Assembly: GCA_934446475.1 (NCBI GenBank)
Contig: CAKSEH010000004.1
Span: 1-64,000 of the forward strand
Direction of reading: 5' to 3'
Length of the DNA stretch: 64,000 nucleotides
Origin: an uncultured Eubacteriales bacterium
GTDB lineage: Bacteria > Bacillota > Clostridia > Oscillospirales > Acutalibacteraceae
Part shown: piece after piece, positions 35,453-43,647 of the stretch
How the letters are laid out: each line of letters opens with the position of its first letter
How positions within the stretch are numbered: the stretch's first letter is position 1
Notes under the pieces: generated by a model
Told to the model about the DNA's origin: nothing
The model's input: only the letters and a program-made list of their open reading frames with translations
Database searches by the model: none
Made by a program: the position numbers and the translations under genes

Positions 35453-36120
35453 TGTTGCCTTTTCTCCACTGTTTCGCAGGCTGACTTATAAATACTGTTT
35501 TTTGCAACGGTTCCCCGCACTGATGAAAGAGGATATATATTAGTATTTCTTCCTATCATTGTTCCGGGATTTAAAACACTGCCGCAGCCGACCTCGACAC
35601 AGTCCCCTAAAATCGCACCGAATTTTTTAAGTCCTGTTTTAAGCACTTCCTGTCCGCACCTGACATTTACAAGTGTTTTATCCGATTTTACATTGGATGT
35701 TATAGAACCTGCGCCCATATGCGAGCGGTATCCTAAAACCGAATCACCGACATAATTATAATGCGGAACCTGAACATTGTCAAAAAGAATAACATTTTTA
35801 AGCTCTGTCGAATTCCCGACAACGCAGTTATTGCCTATAAGAGCGCTTCCCCTTATAAATGCGCAGTGCCTTACCTCGGTGTTTTCTCCGATGATACAGG
35901 GCCCTGCTATATACGCAGTCGGCGCTATCCTTGCGGATTTTGCGACATAAACATCTTCCGCTCTTTTTTCATATACGTTTAAATCAAGTGATTTTATCAG
36001 TTCTTTTATAAAATCCGAAATAAGCGGTAAAACCTCAAACGGATACTTAACCTTCTTGAAAAGTTCCCCTGCGGCGGTATGTTCAAGAGAAAGCATATTT
36101 AAAACCGTGAAATTTTCCAT
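35449..36120 (-). CDS. Left-handed beta-helix protein, GlmU/nucleotidyltransferase-like
   Basis: About 223 residues. Most of the protein is hexapeptide repeats (ARIAPTAYIAGPCIIGENTE, then IGNNCVVGNS and VEVGCGSVLNPGTMIG) forming a left-handed beta helix, as in the C-terminal domain of GlmU. The N-terminal ~60 residues are helical and lack the nucleotidyltransferase signature, so it is probably an acyltransferase-like or scaffold protein. Start ATG 36120 follows AAAAGGTGAG; an upstream reading is less plausible. It heads the operon that includes the Nudix gene and galU. Confidence 0.82.
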   Translation of the reverse strand: MENFTVLNMLSLEHTAAGELFKKVKYPFEVLPLISDFIKELIKSLDLNVYEKRAEDVYVAKSARIAPTAYIAGPCIIGENTEVRHCAFIRGSALIGNNCVVGNSTELKNVILFDNVQVPHYNYVGDSVLGYRSHMGAGSITSNVKSDKTLVNVRCGQEVLKTGLKKFGAILGDCVEVGCGSVLNPGTMIGRNTNIYPLSSVRGTVAKNSIYKSACETVEKRQQ

Positions 36121-36180
36121 TAACTCACCTTTTCCTAATTTTAGACCCTTCAAACTCGGTCAATTATATTTTATTTTACA

Positions 36181-36209
36181 ATTATAACAGTATTATGAAT
36201 TTTTTTCAA
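36181..36209 (-). promoter_or_regulatory. Sigma-A-type promoter of the beta-helix/galU operon
   Basis: Minus strand TTGAAA (36209-36204), 17-nt spacer, TATAAT (36186-36181), 60 nt before the first start codon. Confidence 0.72.
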
Positions 36210-36229
36210 CAATTTATATAATTTAGGTA

Positions 36230-36258
36230 TTGTAAATATTGAAGTTTTATATTATAAT
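36230..36258 (+). promoter_or_regulatory. Sigma-A-type promoter of the SRP RNA
   Basis: TTGTAA (36230-36235), 17-nt spacer, TATAAT (36253-36258). Transcription would begin near 36265, just before the long terminal stem of the RNA. It is back to back with the divergent promoter at 36181-36209. Confidence 0.72.
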
Positions 36259-36265
36259 AGGTCTA

Positions 36266-36413
36266 CGGCTTGCATATAATGCCGTGCGAATGGGCGGGTC
36301 CTGCCTGACGGGAGGCCGTGAACCATGTCAGGCGGGGAACCGAGCAGCATTAAGCGGTTTATCCCGTGCAGACAGTAAATCGGCTCATTCGTGCGGCTTT
36401 GTATGCAAGCTTT
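36266..36413 (+). ncRNA. ffs: Signal recognition particle RNA (bacterial, short form without Alu domain) with extended stem
   Basis: The conserved SRP RNA core that binds Ffh is plain: AACCATGTCAGG, then GGGGAACCGAGCAGCA (about 36321-36350). 5' and 3' arms of 25 nt (36268-36292 and 36386-36410) pair with one mismatch and a few G-U pairs. A five-T run follows (36411-36415), so the closing stem probably also acts as the terminator. The transcript is about 145 nt, longer than the ~110-nt small form and much shorter than the Alu-containing large form. Position directly upstream of dnaX is conserved in many bacteria. Exact ends are estimated. Confidence 0.9.
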
Positions 36414-36436
36414 TTATAGAGTAAGGCGGTGATTTT

Positions 36437-38047
36437 GTGGCTTATCAGGCTCTTTACAGGAAATACAGGCCGACTTCGTTTTCCGAAGTTGTAGGTCAGG
36501 AGCATATAACGAAAACTTTGAAAAACGAACTTTCCGAAGGCAAGACCGTTCACGCATACCTTTTTACGGGTACGAGGGGAACGGGTAAAACCACCTGCGC
36601 AAAAATCCTTGCAAAAGCGGTAAATTGTCTTTCACCGAAAAACGGCGACCCTTGCGGAGAATGCGAAATGTGCAAGGCTATAAGCGAAGGGTCGGTTACG
36701 GATATAAGCGAGATAGACGCTGCCTCAAACAGCAGGGTCGAAGATATAAGAGAGCTTAGAGATCAGGTGAACTTTGCGCCGGCAGTTGCAAAATACCGTG
36801 TGTATATAATAGATGAGGTGCATATGCTCTCACAAAGCGCCTTTAACGCACTTTTAAAGACCCTTGAAGAGCCCCCAGAATATGTTATTTTCATACTTGC
36901 CACAACCGAGATCCAAAAGTTGCCGCAAACCATTTTGTCAAGATGTCAGCGGTTTGACTTTAAAAGAATAGAACCCGATGTAATACGGGATAGGATACAG
37001 TATATCGCAGGCAAGGAAGGATTTACCGTGACCGATGCCGCAGCTTCTCTTATCGCTTCTGCGGCAGACGGAGGAATGAGAGACGCTTTATCAATTCTCG
37101 ACCTTTGTGCCTCAAGCTCAGACACTATTGATGAAGATGTCGTTGCTTCGGTTTGTTCTATGGCGGGAAATGAGTACCTTTCCGATCTTGCCGACTGCAT
37201 AAAAACGGGAAACACCGAATCTGCGCTTATACTTCTTGATAAGCTCCATAATTCATCCGTGGATATGCTTAGACTCTTATCGGAGCTTACCCGATATTTC
37301 AGAGACCTTATGATAATCAAAACGGTCAAAACAGAACATCCTCCGATTGTTTGTTCATCACAAAGGTTGTCCGAACTCAAAAATGAGTCCGAAAAGTTCA
37401 CGCTTTCACAAATAATGGCGATACTCAATGTATTACAGAGCAGTGCCGCCAATATGCAAACGGCTGACCGTCGGTGTGAAATGGAAATGATAATGATAAA
37501 GCTATGCAGTCCGAATGTATCAAACGATATAAGTTCTCTCGAACTGCGTTTAGCGGCTCTTGAAAGCGGCTCGGCAATACGAAAGCCGATAATAAAACCC
37601 GTTATTGAAGAAGTTAAAGCCGAAACCGATGAGCAGTATGAAAATAATGACACTATCGGAGACGGTGAGCCGAGTCAGCCTGTTCAGGCTATCCAAAATC
37701 CGGAGTCTTCGGGCGAAAAACCGCTTGAAAGCTGGAGCGAGGTTGTCCGTATCTTAAGAGGCACCTGTCCGCTTATAGCTGCGGTTTTAGAGGGCTCTTC
37801 GGCATACATAAGCGGTGACAGACTGCTTATAGACACACAAAACAGTCAATTTAAAAGTCTTTATAACGGATCAAATCCTATGTACCGTGACTCTATTAAA
37901 AAAGCAGCTGAACAAGTGCTCGGCGCAGCCTATAAATTAGGTCCGTACAGAAAAAAGACCGCCGATACAAAAGCAGACCCTCTTTCGGGATTTGCAAATC
38001 GGCTTAAAGAACTTAAAGAAAATGATAATAAAGAAAACGATATTTAA
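36437..38047 (+). CDS. dnaX: DNA polymerase III subunits gamma/tau
   Basis: Clamp-loader ATPase. It opens with YQALYRKYRPTSFSEVVGQE and has Walker A GTRGTGKTTCAK, four zinc cysteines (CLSPKNGDPCGECEMC), Walker B and DEVHMLSQ, and the sensor ILATTEIQKLPQTILSRCQR. The C-terminal ~170 residues are less conserved and correspond to the tau tail. At 536 residues it is tau-like in length. The start is GTG after AAGGCGGTGAT, matching the ribosome site of gpr. It is followed by ybaB and recR in the classic order. Confidence 0.97.
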   Translation: MAYQALYRKYRPTSFSEVVGQEHITKTLKNELSEGKTVHAYLFTGTRGTGKTTCAKILAKAVNCLSPKNGDPCGECEMCKAISEGSVTDISEIDAASNSRVEDIRELRDQVNFAPAVAKYRVYIIDEVHMLSQSAFNALLKTLEEPPEYVIFILATTEIQKLPQTILSRCQRFDFKRIEPDVIRDRIQYIAGKEGFTVTDAAASLIASAADGGMRDALSILDLCASSSDTIDEDVVASVCSMAGNEYLSDLADCIKTGNTESALILLDKLHNSSVDMLRLLSELTRYFRDLMIIKTVKTEHPPIVCSSQRLSELKNESEKFTLSQIMAILNVLQSSAANMQTADRRCEMEMIMIKLCSPNVSNDISSLELRLAALESGSAIRKPIIKPVIEEVKAETDEQYENNDTIGDGEPSQPVQAIQNPESSGEKPLESWSEVVRILRGTCPLIAAVLEGSSAYISGDRLLIDTQNSQFKSLYNGSNPMYRDSIKKAAEQVLGAAYKLGPYRKKTADTKADPLSGFANRLKELKENDNKENDI

Positions 38048-38059
38048 GGAGAAATTGAA

Positions 38060-38401
38060 ATGAAAGTAAGAATACCGAATTCGGGCGGTCCGTCCAATAT
38101 GAACCAGATGATAAAGCAGGCTCAGAAAATGCAGGAAGATATGGCTTCGCTTCAGGACGATCTTGAGCAGCGTGAATATACCGCAACCTCGGGCGGAGGG
38201 ATAGTCAGCGTTACGGTTGACGGCAAGCATTTAATAAAATCAATTAAAATTAAACCGGAAGCCGTCGATCCCGATGATGCGGAAATGCTTGAAGATCTTA
38301 TAACCGTTGCGGTAAACGAAGCTATATCAAACGCAATAAAAACCGCCGAAGAGGAAATGGGAGCCGTCACAGGCGGGCTTAACTTCCCCGGTATGTTCTG
38401 A
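38060..38401 (+). CDS. ybaB: YbaB/EbfC nucleoid-associated protein
   Basis: A small DNA-binding protein of 113 residues, acting as a homodimeric nucleoid-associated factor. It has the helix MNQMIKQAQKMQEDMASLQD and the beta region YTATSGGGIVSVTVDGKH, typical of the family. It lies 12 nt after dnaX and its stop overlaps the recR start (TGATG), the conserved dnaX-ybaB-recR arrangement. AAGGAG precedes the ATG. Confidence 0.94.
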   Translation: MKVRIPNSGGPSNMNQMIKQAQKMQEDMASLQDDLEQREYTATSGGGIVSVTVDGKHLIKSIKIKPEAVDPDDAEMLEDLITVAVNEAISNAIKTAEEEMGAVTGGLNFPGMF

Positions 38402-39000
38402 TGAATTACACCATAGCTCCGCTTGACGAGCTGATAAATCAGTTTTCAAGACTGCCGGGAATAGGCAGAAAGACCGCACGGCGTTTAGCTCTCAGTATAC
38501 TTGAACAATCGCCGGAGCGTGCAAAAAAGTTTGCCGACGCTATAATTGAGGCTAAGGAAAGAATTCATTTTTGCAAGTGTTGCCAAGCCCTTACCGACCT
38601 TGAACTGTGTCAGATATGCGCAAGCCCTCAAAGAGATCATTCGGTAATCTGTGTTGTTGAAGAACCGAAAGATGTTATGGCTTTTGAAAGAATGCGTGAA
38701 TTTTACGGGGTATATCACGTTCTCCACGGAGTTATTTCTCCGCTCGACGGCATAGGTCCCGAACAACTGAAAATAAAAGAACTTATGTCAAGGCTCTCTT
38801 CGGGGGAAGTAAAGGAAATAATAATGGCAACGAATCCGACGGTCGAAGGAGAAGCTACGGCAAGTTATATCGCCCGACTTGTAAAACCGATGGATATAAA
38901 AGTTACCCGTCTTGCTTACGGTATTCCCGTAGGCGGCGAGCTTGAATATGCGGACGAATACACTCTTGCCCGTGCGCTTGAGGGAAGAAATGAGATATAA
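38401..39000 (+). CDS. recR: Recombination protein RecR
   Basis: RecR acts with RecF and RecO to load RecA at gaps. The helix-hairpin-helix is in FSRLPGIGRKTARRLAL, the zinc finger is FCKCCQALTDLELCQIC, and the Toprim domain contains VVEEPKDVMAFE and MATNPTVEGEATASYIARL. At 199 residues it is full length. The start overlaps the ybaB stop. A DUF896 gene follows after 3 nt. Confidence 0.97.
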   Translation: MNYTIAPLDELINQFSRLPGIGRKTARRLALSILEQSPERAKKFADAIIEAKERIHFCKCCQALTDLELCQICASPQRDHSVICVVEEPKDVMAFERMREFYGVYHVLHGVISPLDGIGPEQLKIKELMSRLSSGEVKEIIMATNPTVEGEATASYIARLVKPMDIKVTRLAYGIPVGGELEYADEYTLARALEGRNEI

Positions 39001-39003
39001 TAT

Positions 39004-39216
39004 ATGAATAAGGAAAAAATCGACAGAATAAACTTTCTTGCAAAAAAGCAGAAAAACGAATCTTTAAGTGAGGAAGAGAAGGCCGAACAGGCTGCACTCA
39101 GAAGGGAATATATAGAGGCTTACAAAAACAGTCTTTTGCAACAGCTCGATAATCTTTATTATGTTGAGCCGGACGGCACGAAAACCAAAGCCGTTCACAG
39201 AAAAAAAGATAAATAA
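39004..39216 (+). CDS. DUF896 (YnzC-like) protein
   Basis: A 70-residue helical protein matching DUF896/YnzC. It opens KIDRINFLAKKQKNESLSEE, then EKAEQAALRREYIEAYK forms the second helix, with a basic tail. The family is conserved in Firmicutes; the Bacillus member is linked to the SOS response, and its molecular role is unknown. It follows recR by three bases, so it is the last gene of the dnaX operon, and ends at a perfect palindromic terminator. Confidence 0.93.
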   Translation: MNKEKIDRINFLAKKQKNESLSEEEKAEQAALRREYIEAYKNSLLQQLDNLYYVEPDGTKTKAVHRKKDK

Positions 39217-39227
39217 ACTTAGAATAT

Positions 39228-39266
39228 AAATCAGGGTACAGCAGCTGCTGTACCCTGATTTATTTT
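39228..39266. terminator. Perfect palindromic terminator after the dnaX operon
   Basis: Arms 39228-39244 and 39245-39261 are 17-nt perfect complements with no extra loop (AGCT at the tip), followed by TATTTTA. It may serve the plus strand only or also block the convergent amidase transcript. Confidence 0.85.
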
Positions 39267-39307
39267 ATATATATTCCTGCATACTAAAACGGCGCAGGAA
39301 CACCTTT

Positions 39308-39850
39308 TTAAGTAGGTGTTTTAAAGGGTATGCCGAAATAATCCGTCAATGAAAGAACCATATTGCGTGCTATCAAATCAATATTGTCCCTTATCCACTG
39401 TGCATCCTCTACATTATCGTGATAGGCAAGCTCCACAAGTACCGCCGGCGCTCTCGTTCGGCGAACTTCTCCTATAGTAGTTGTGGGCACTGTTTTAACT
39501 CCGTTTTCAACGGGATAAATAAACTCAAGGTTATTTGCAAAAATTTCTGCCGCTCTTGCGCCGTTTACACTTGTCGGGTAATAATAAACTTCGCTGCCTC
39601 TTGTTCTACCGTCACCCGAAGCCGTTGCGTTTGAATGCAGCGCAAGGTGGAAATCATAATATCCCGAATTCGATGCGGCTATTGAGGAAGCCGCCGTCAT
39701 ATCGGGGGTATTTCTTGTAAAATCGATACCCGAAGCATAAAGATACGGTTCCATTGCATCCGCTATCAGATTCATATAGTATTCTTCATTTCCTCCTATA
39801 ACATAAGGATTGAATTCCTGTGTTGAGGGACTTAAATATATACGGGGCAT
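39308..39850 (-). CDS. N-acetylmuramoyl-L-alanine amidase, Amidase_3 type, without signal peptide
   Basis: Catalytic domain of about 180 residues that cleaves the lactyl-peptide bond of peptidoglycan. Visible motifs are the zinc His in DFHLALHSNATA and the catalytic Glu in VLVELAYHDN. The usual N-terminal His-Gly-Gly is replaced by the region around STQEFNPYVIGGNEEYY, with Glu as possible ligand. There is no signal peptide or cell-wall binding domain, so it may be a phage-like or mother-cell (CwlC-type) lysin. The ribosome site GAAAGGA lies inside a terminator-like hairpin, 12 nt before the ATG. Confidence 0.83.
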   Translation of the reverse strand: MPRIYLSPSTQEFNPYVIGGNEEYYMNLIADAMEPYLYASGIDFTRNTPDMTAASSIAASNSGYYDFHLALHSNATASGDGRTRGSEVYYYPTSVNGARAAEIFANNLEFIYPVENGVKTVPTTTIGEVRRTRAPAVLVELAYHDNVEDAQWIRDNIDLIARNMVLSLTDYFGIPFKTPT

Positions 39851-39856
39851 AAAAAA

Positions 39857-39894
39857 ACCATTCCTTTCACTATCAATGTTATGAATGGAATGGT
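39857..39894 (-). terminator. Hairpin terminator between the hypothetical gene and the amidase
   Basis: On the minus strand ACCATTCC (39894-39887) pairs with GGAATGGT (39864-39857), followed by TTTTTT. The loop is long (22 nt). The downstream arm also contains the only ribosome site of the amidase. Confidence 0.6.
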
Positions 39895-39914
39895 TTTAAT
39901 TATGTTATTATTTA

Positions 39915-40451
39915 TTAAAAGTATTTTGCGATTATCTTGCGAACCTCGGACAAAAACCAGCAGTACAGCGCTTCGCCCATCTCCTGATATATAGGATCTC
40001 CGTCATGCGAACAAAGCATAGCAAAGGTTTGCCCTATTCTGCGTTCAACCTCGGAGCCCCTGCGATATGCAAGGTAATAGAACGAAAAGGCTCCCGTGTC
40101 CGAAGACGATCTGTAAAGTTCGGGGTCTTTCTTTTTAAGGGTATCAAGAAAGCTTTTTTGAGCAAACCCCGCAAGGGCATCGTCTTTTATATATTCCTCG
40201 AATCCTGCAGTGGCTGTAAACGATAACAAGAGGCGGCGCTGCATAACAAGCTCTTCGCTCGTATTTTCGATATCACCTATATCCGAGCTTGCTGCATCCT
40301 CGGCAAAGCTGTCCGCAACCTCTCTGCCTACAAGCATTGCTTTTTCCTTTTCGGCAGGGTCAATCTTATGCGGGCTGAAGACCTCGCCACCGCTCTTAAT
40401 GTTCTGTGAAGGCTTATCCCCCGCTATTTTAATATCACTGTCTATACACAT
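39915..40451 (-). CDS. Hypothetical protein
   Basis: A 178-residue protein with no family I recognise. The N-terminal ~65 residues are polar and acidic. The rest is probably helical and rich in aromatic residues (AGFEEYIKDDALAGFAQKSF, then GAFSFYYLAYRRGSE and EALYCWFLSEVRKIIAKYF). There is no signal peptide or membrane helix. GAGGGTG precedes the ATG, and a hairpin terminator follows. It is downstream of the TSCPD and sigA genes on the same strand and could be part of that operon. Confidence 0.72.
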   Translation of the reverse strand: MCIDSDIKIAGDKPSQNIKSGGEVFSPHKIDPAEKEKAMLVGREVADSFAEDAASSDIGDIENTSEELVMQRRLLLSFTATAGFEEYIKDDALAGFAQKSFLDTLKKKDPELYRSSSDTGAFSFYYLAYRRGSEVERRIGQTFAMLCSHDGDPIYQEMGEALYCWFLSEVRKIIAKYF

Positions 40452-40482
40452 TTTTTCACCCTCTGTCTGACATCAGGGTCAG

Positions 40483-40734
40483 TTAATGTTCCTGTTTATA
40501 TTCCTTTAACGCCTCTGCAAGCTGGTCCGGACAGGATGTCGGTTTAAAGCCGCACTTTACTCCCTCAAGCTTTTCTATGACATCGTCCACCTTCATACCC
40601 CTTACAAGGCTTCTTATTCCGCTTAAATTTCCGTTGCATCCGCCGTGATACACAACATCCTCAACAATTCCGTTTTCAACTGTTATATCTATACTGACGG
40701 AACAAACCCCTTTAGTTTTATATGTAAATTTCAT
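40483..40734 (-). CDS. TSCPD domain protein (TIGR03905 type)
   Basis: A small protein of 83 residues with a TSCPD domain. Hallmarks are GGCNGNLSGI near the centre and PTSCPDQLAEALK at the C-terminus, which gives the domain its name. The domain also occurs at the C-terminus of some ribonucleotide reductases, but free-standing members have no known function. The cysteines could bind a metal. A GGAGG site precedes the ATG. It lies 25 nt downstream of sigA. Confidence 0.9.
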   Translation of the reverse strand: MKFTYKTKGVCSVSIDITVENGIVEDVVYHGGCNGNLSGIRSLVRGMKVDDVIEKLEGVKCGFKPTSCPDQLAEALKEYKQEH

Positions 40735-40759
40735 TCAGGTTATTCCTCCGAAAAATAAT

Positions 40760-41818
40760 TTATCTGTCCTTGAATCTGTTACTTCTTACGGGATGACGCA
40801 GTTTTCTGAGTGCCTTTGCTTCGATCTGCCTTATACGCTCTCTTGTTACATTAAATTCTGTTCCGACTTCTTCAAGGGTATGGCAGCGGCCGTCCTTAAG
40901 ACCGAAACGCAAACGGATAACCGCCTCTTCACGGGGAGTGAGAGTATGGAGAACGCTGTCAATATCCTCGTTTGTTATAGTTTTAAGTGCAGCATCGTCG
41001 GGCGCAAGAGCGTCCTCGTCTCTGATGAAATCCATAAGTCTTGAATCTTCTTCGGGGCCTATAGGAGTTTCCATTGACACCGGTTCCTGAGCGACACGCA
41101 TTATCTCCCTTACACGCTCGACGGGGAGATCCATTTTTTCTGCTATGAGCTCCTCGCTCGGCTCATAACCGTTCTCGTGGAGCAACTGACTTTGAACCTT
41201 TTTAAGACGGTTTATAGTTTCAACCATATGAACGGGTATTCGGATAGTCCTTGCCTGATCCGCTATTGCCCTTGTTATTGCCTGCCTTATCCACCAGGTT
41301 GCATAGGTTGAGAATTTAAAGCCTTTTGTATAGTCAAACTTGTCAACAGCCTTTATAAGGCCGACATTTCCCTCCTGAATAAGGTCAAGGAAATACATAC
41401 CTCTTCCCACATATTTTTTGGCAATACTTACTACAAGCCTTAAATTTGCTTCGGTAAGACGTTTTTTTGCGCTTTCGTCTCCCTCGCTTATTTTAACAGC
41501 AAGTTTTATTTCCTCATCGGACGAGAGAAGCGGAACTCTGCCTATTTCTCTAAGATAGACTTTTACCGGGTCGTCAAGAGACAGGCTGTCCATAGAAAGC
41601 TCGTCCTCAAGATGATCCATATCCATTTCTTCAAGCTTTAAATCATCGTCGCTCGGTTCTTCATCAAAATCAATATCAAGTATCGGAGGCTCGGTAAAAA
41701 GCTCGTCAAGATCTTCCGGAGCGTTTTCGATATCGTCCAACGAATCCTTTTTCTCGTTTTCCGATTCTTCTGCGGAAACCTCTGTGTTTTCAAGCTTTAA
41801 GTCCTTTTGGTTTTCCAT
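40760..41818 (-). CDS. sigA: RNA polymerase primary sigma factor SigA/RpoD
   Basis: Housekeeping sigma factor, 352 residues. A very acidic N-terminal ~90 residues replaces region 1.1. Region 2 includes DLIQEGNVGLIKAVDKFDYT and KGFKFSTYATWWIRQAITRA for -10 recognition and melting. Region 3 follows, and region 4 has VIRLRFGLKDGRCHTLEEVG, then VTRERIRQIEAKALRKLRHP for -35 recognition. This fits the TTGACA/TATAAT promoters seen in the window. It starts two bases after the dnaG stop, the conserved dnaG-sigA pairing. Confidence 0.97.
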   Translation of the reverse strand: MENQKDLKLENTEVSAEESENEKKDSLDDIENAPEDLDELFTEPPILDIDFDEEPSDDDLKLEEMDMDHLEDELSMDSLSLDDPVKVYLREIGRVPLLSSDEEIKLAVKISEGDESAKKRLTEANLRLVVSIAKKYVGRGMYFLDLIQEGNVGLIKAVDKFDYTKGFKFSTYATWWIRQAITRAIADQARTIRIPVHMVETINRLKKVQSQLLHENGYEPSEELIAEKMDLPVERVREIMRVAQEPVSMETPIGPEEDSRLMDFIRDEDALAPDDAALKTITNEDIDSVLHTLTPREEAVIRLRFGLKDGRCHTLEEVGTEFNVTRERIRQIEAKALRKLRHPVRSNRFKDR

Positions 41819-41819
41819 A

Positions 41820-43598
41820 CTATCTGTTCCCCTTCTGTTTGTTTTCTATAAGTCTTTGAAAATTTTCTTTCCAATCTTCATCCGATATGTTCTTAACATC
41901 CGATGCTTTCCTTTTTACGCCCTCATCTAATATTACCCTTATGCTGTCTTTTAATACAACAAGCGAGTTTTTACCTGCTCTGTCACCGTTTGAAAGCATA
42001 ACTATGTAACCGAGTTCCGACGGGCTGAACTGTTCGGCAAAGTTCGAAATATCAAGATTTTCGCCTAAAGACATAATTCTAATTATCTCGCCGTATATAC
42101 GCCTGTTCAGAGAAGTAAGCATATCTTCGGGTTTTAAGCTGTCCGCAGCGGTCTCATAAAAATCGGGATGCTGCATAAGAACGGCTATGACACTTTCTTC
42201 CGCTGCGCACGCCGCCGGATAAATCCGCTTTTCGGGATTTATATCTCCTGCGCCGTACTTAGGCTTGATTACGCTCGATATTTCCTTTTTATACTCCCCT
42301 TTTCGCTGCTTTTTTCTGAGCTCTTCAACCTTTGCCTGAAGGGCTGTTTTTGAAACTCCGCATTTATCGGAAAGACGACCTATATAAATATCTCTTTCCA
42401 TAATATCGGGGGATGAAGCTATGATCTCTGCGGCAGATGACAGATACTTAAGCTTGCCGTCATTCGTTTCGAGATCAATTCCGTCCGATGCCGCAAGCAG
42501 TTTATACTCAATTTCGCTTGCCGCTCCCTCAAGAAGAGCGGAAAATCTCGCAGAACCGTGCTTTTTGATAAATTCGTCTGGGTCTTTACCGTCCGGCACG
42601 GTTACGACTCTCACATTAAGCCCTGTATTTTTCAGTATTTCCCCTGCACGTTTTACTGCTTTTTGTCCTGCAGCATCGGAATCAAGGGTCAAGACTATTT
42701 CATTTGTATATCTTGAAATAAGTTTTGCCTGTTCGGGAGTAAACGATGTTCCGAGAGCCGCAACGGTGTTTTCAAATCCTGCCTGATGCAAAGATATAAC
42801 ATCCATATTGCCCTCGACAAGTATTATCCTATCCGAGCAAAAGTTCTTTGCAAAGTTCATTGCGAACAGGTTTTCGCTCTTTTTATAAACGAGAGTATCG
42901 GCTGTATTTACATACTTTCCGCCTGCCTTATCGTCCCCCGGCATAGCTCTTCCGCTGAATCCTATAACCCTGCCCCTGATATTTATTATCGGGAACATAA
43001 CACGCTTTCTGAAACGGTCGTAATATCCGCCGTTTCTTCCTTTCGTGATAACATTTGCGGCTTCCATATCGGACTCTGAAAATCCCATTGATTTCAAATG
43101 GCGAAGCAACGAATCCCAAGACGAATCGGGTGCAGCGCCGAGTCCGAAATGATTTATGGTTTTAACGGCAAGGCCCCTGCCGTTAAGATATTCAAGCGCC
43201 CATTTGCCTTTGTCGGACATAAGGTACGAATGATAAAACTTCGCTGTTTCTCTGTTTATTTCATATATGGTTTCTTTAAGCTTTTGCATTGAATTATCAT
43301 ATCCGTCCTGCGGGATAATAACTCCGCTGCGCTCGGCAAGAAGTTTTATTGCTTCAATATAGTTCAAATTTTCGGCAAGACTTGTAAAGGTGAAAATATC
43401 TCCGCCTTTTCCGCAGCCGAAACAGTAAAAAGAACCGCTTTCGGGATACACGGTAAACGAAGGTGTTTTTTCATTATGAAAAGGACAAAGCCCCACTAAA
43501 TTTTTACCCCTGCGCTTAAGATTTACATAAGGCGCTATTACCGATTCAATATCATTGCGGTATTTAATTTCATTTATAACACCCTCCGGTATCGGCAT
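41820..43598 (-). CDS. dnaG: DNA primase
   Basis: Synthesises RNA primers at the replication fork. The N-terminal CHC2 zinc finger is CPFHNEKTPSF with FYCFGCGKGGD. The Toprim domain has IILVEGNMDVISLHQAG and the acidic LTLDSDAAGQKA. A C-terminal helicase-binding region of about 140 residues follows. At 592 residues it is full length. AAAGGAGG precedes the ATG. It is flanked by dgt and sigA, a common clostridial cluster. Confidence 0.97.
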   Translation of the reverse strand: MPIPEGVINEIKYRNDIESVIAPYVNLKRRGKNLVGLCPFHNEKTPSFTVYPESGSFYCFGCGKGGDIFTFTSLAENLNYIEAIKLLAERSGVIIPQDGYDNSMQKLKETIYEINRETAKFYHSYLMSDKGKWALEYLNGRGLAVKTINHFGLGAAPDSSWDSLLRHLKSMGFSESDMEAANVITKGRNGGYYDRFRKRVMFPIINIRGRVIGFSGRAMPGDDKAGGKYVNTADTLVYKKSENLFAMNFAKNFCSDRIILVEGNMDVISLHQAGFENTVAALGTSFTPEQAKLISRYTNEIVLTLDSDAAGQKAVKRAGEILKNTGLNVRVVTVPDGKDPDEFIKKHGSARFSALLEGAASEIEYKLLAASDGIDLETNDGKLKYLSSAAEIIASSPDIMERDIYIGRLSDKCGVSKTALQAKVEELRKKQRKGEYKKEISSVIKPKYGAGDINPEKRIYPAACAAEESVIAVLMQHPDFYETAADSLKPEDMLTSLNRRIYGEIIRIMSLGENLDISNFAEQFSPSELGYIVMLSNGDRAGKNSLVVLKDSIRVILDEGVKRKASDVKNISDEDWKENFQRLIENKQKGNR

Positions 43599-43647
43599 AA
43601 AGCGCCTCCTTTCTGTAAGATCCGTAATCCGTCGGACTATCGTCGGA

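Noticed and set aside
34724..35491. A 255-codon plus-strand open frame across the RING and Nudix genes
   Set aside because: It lies antisense to two well-supported, overlapping genes and has no plausible ribosome site or family motif.
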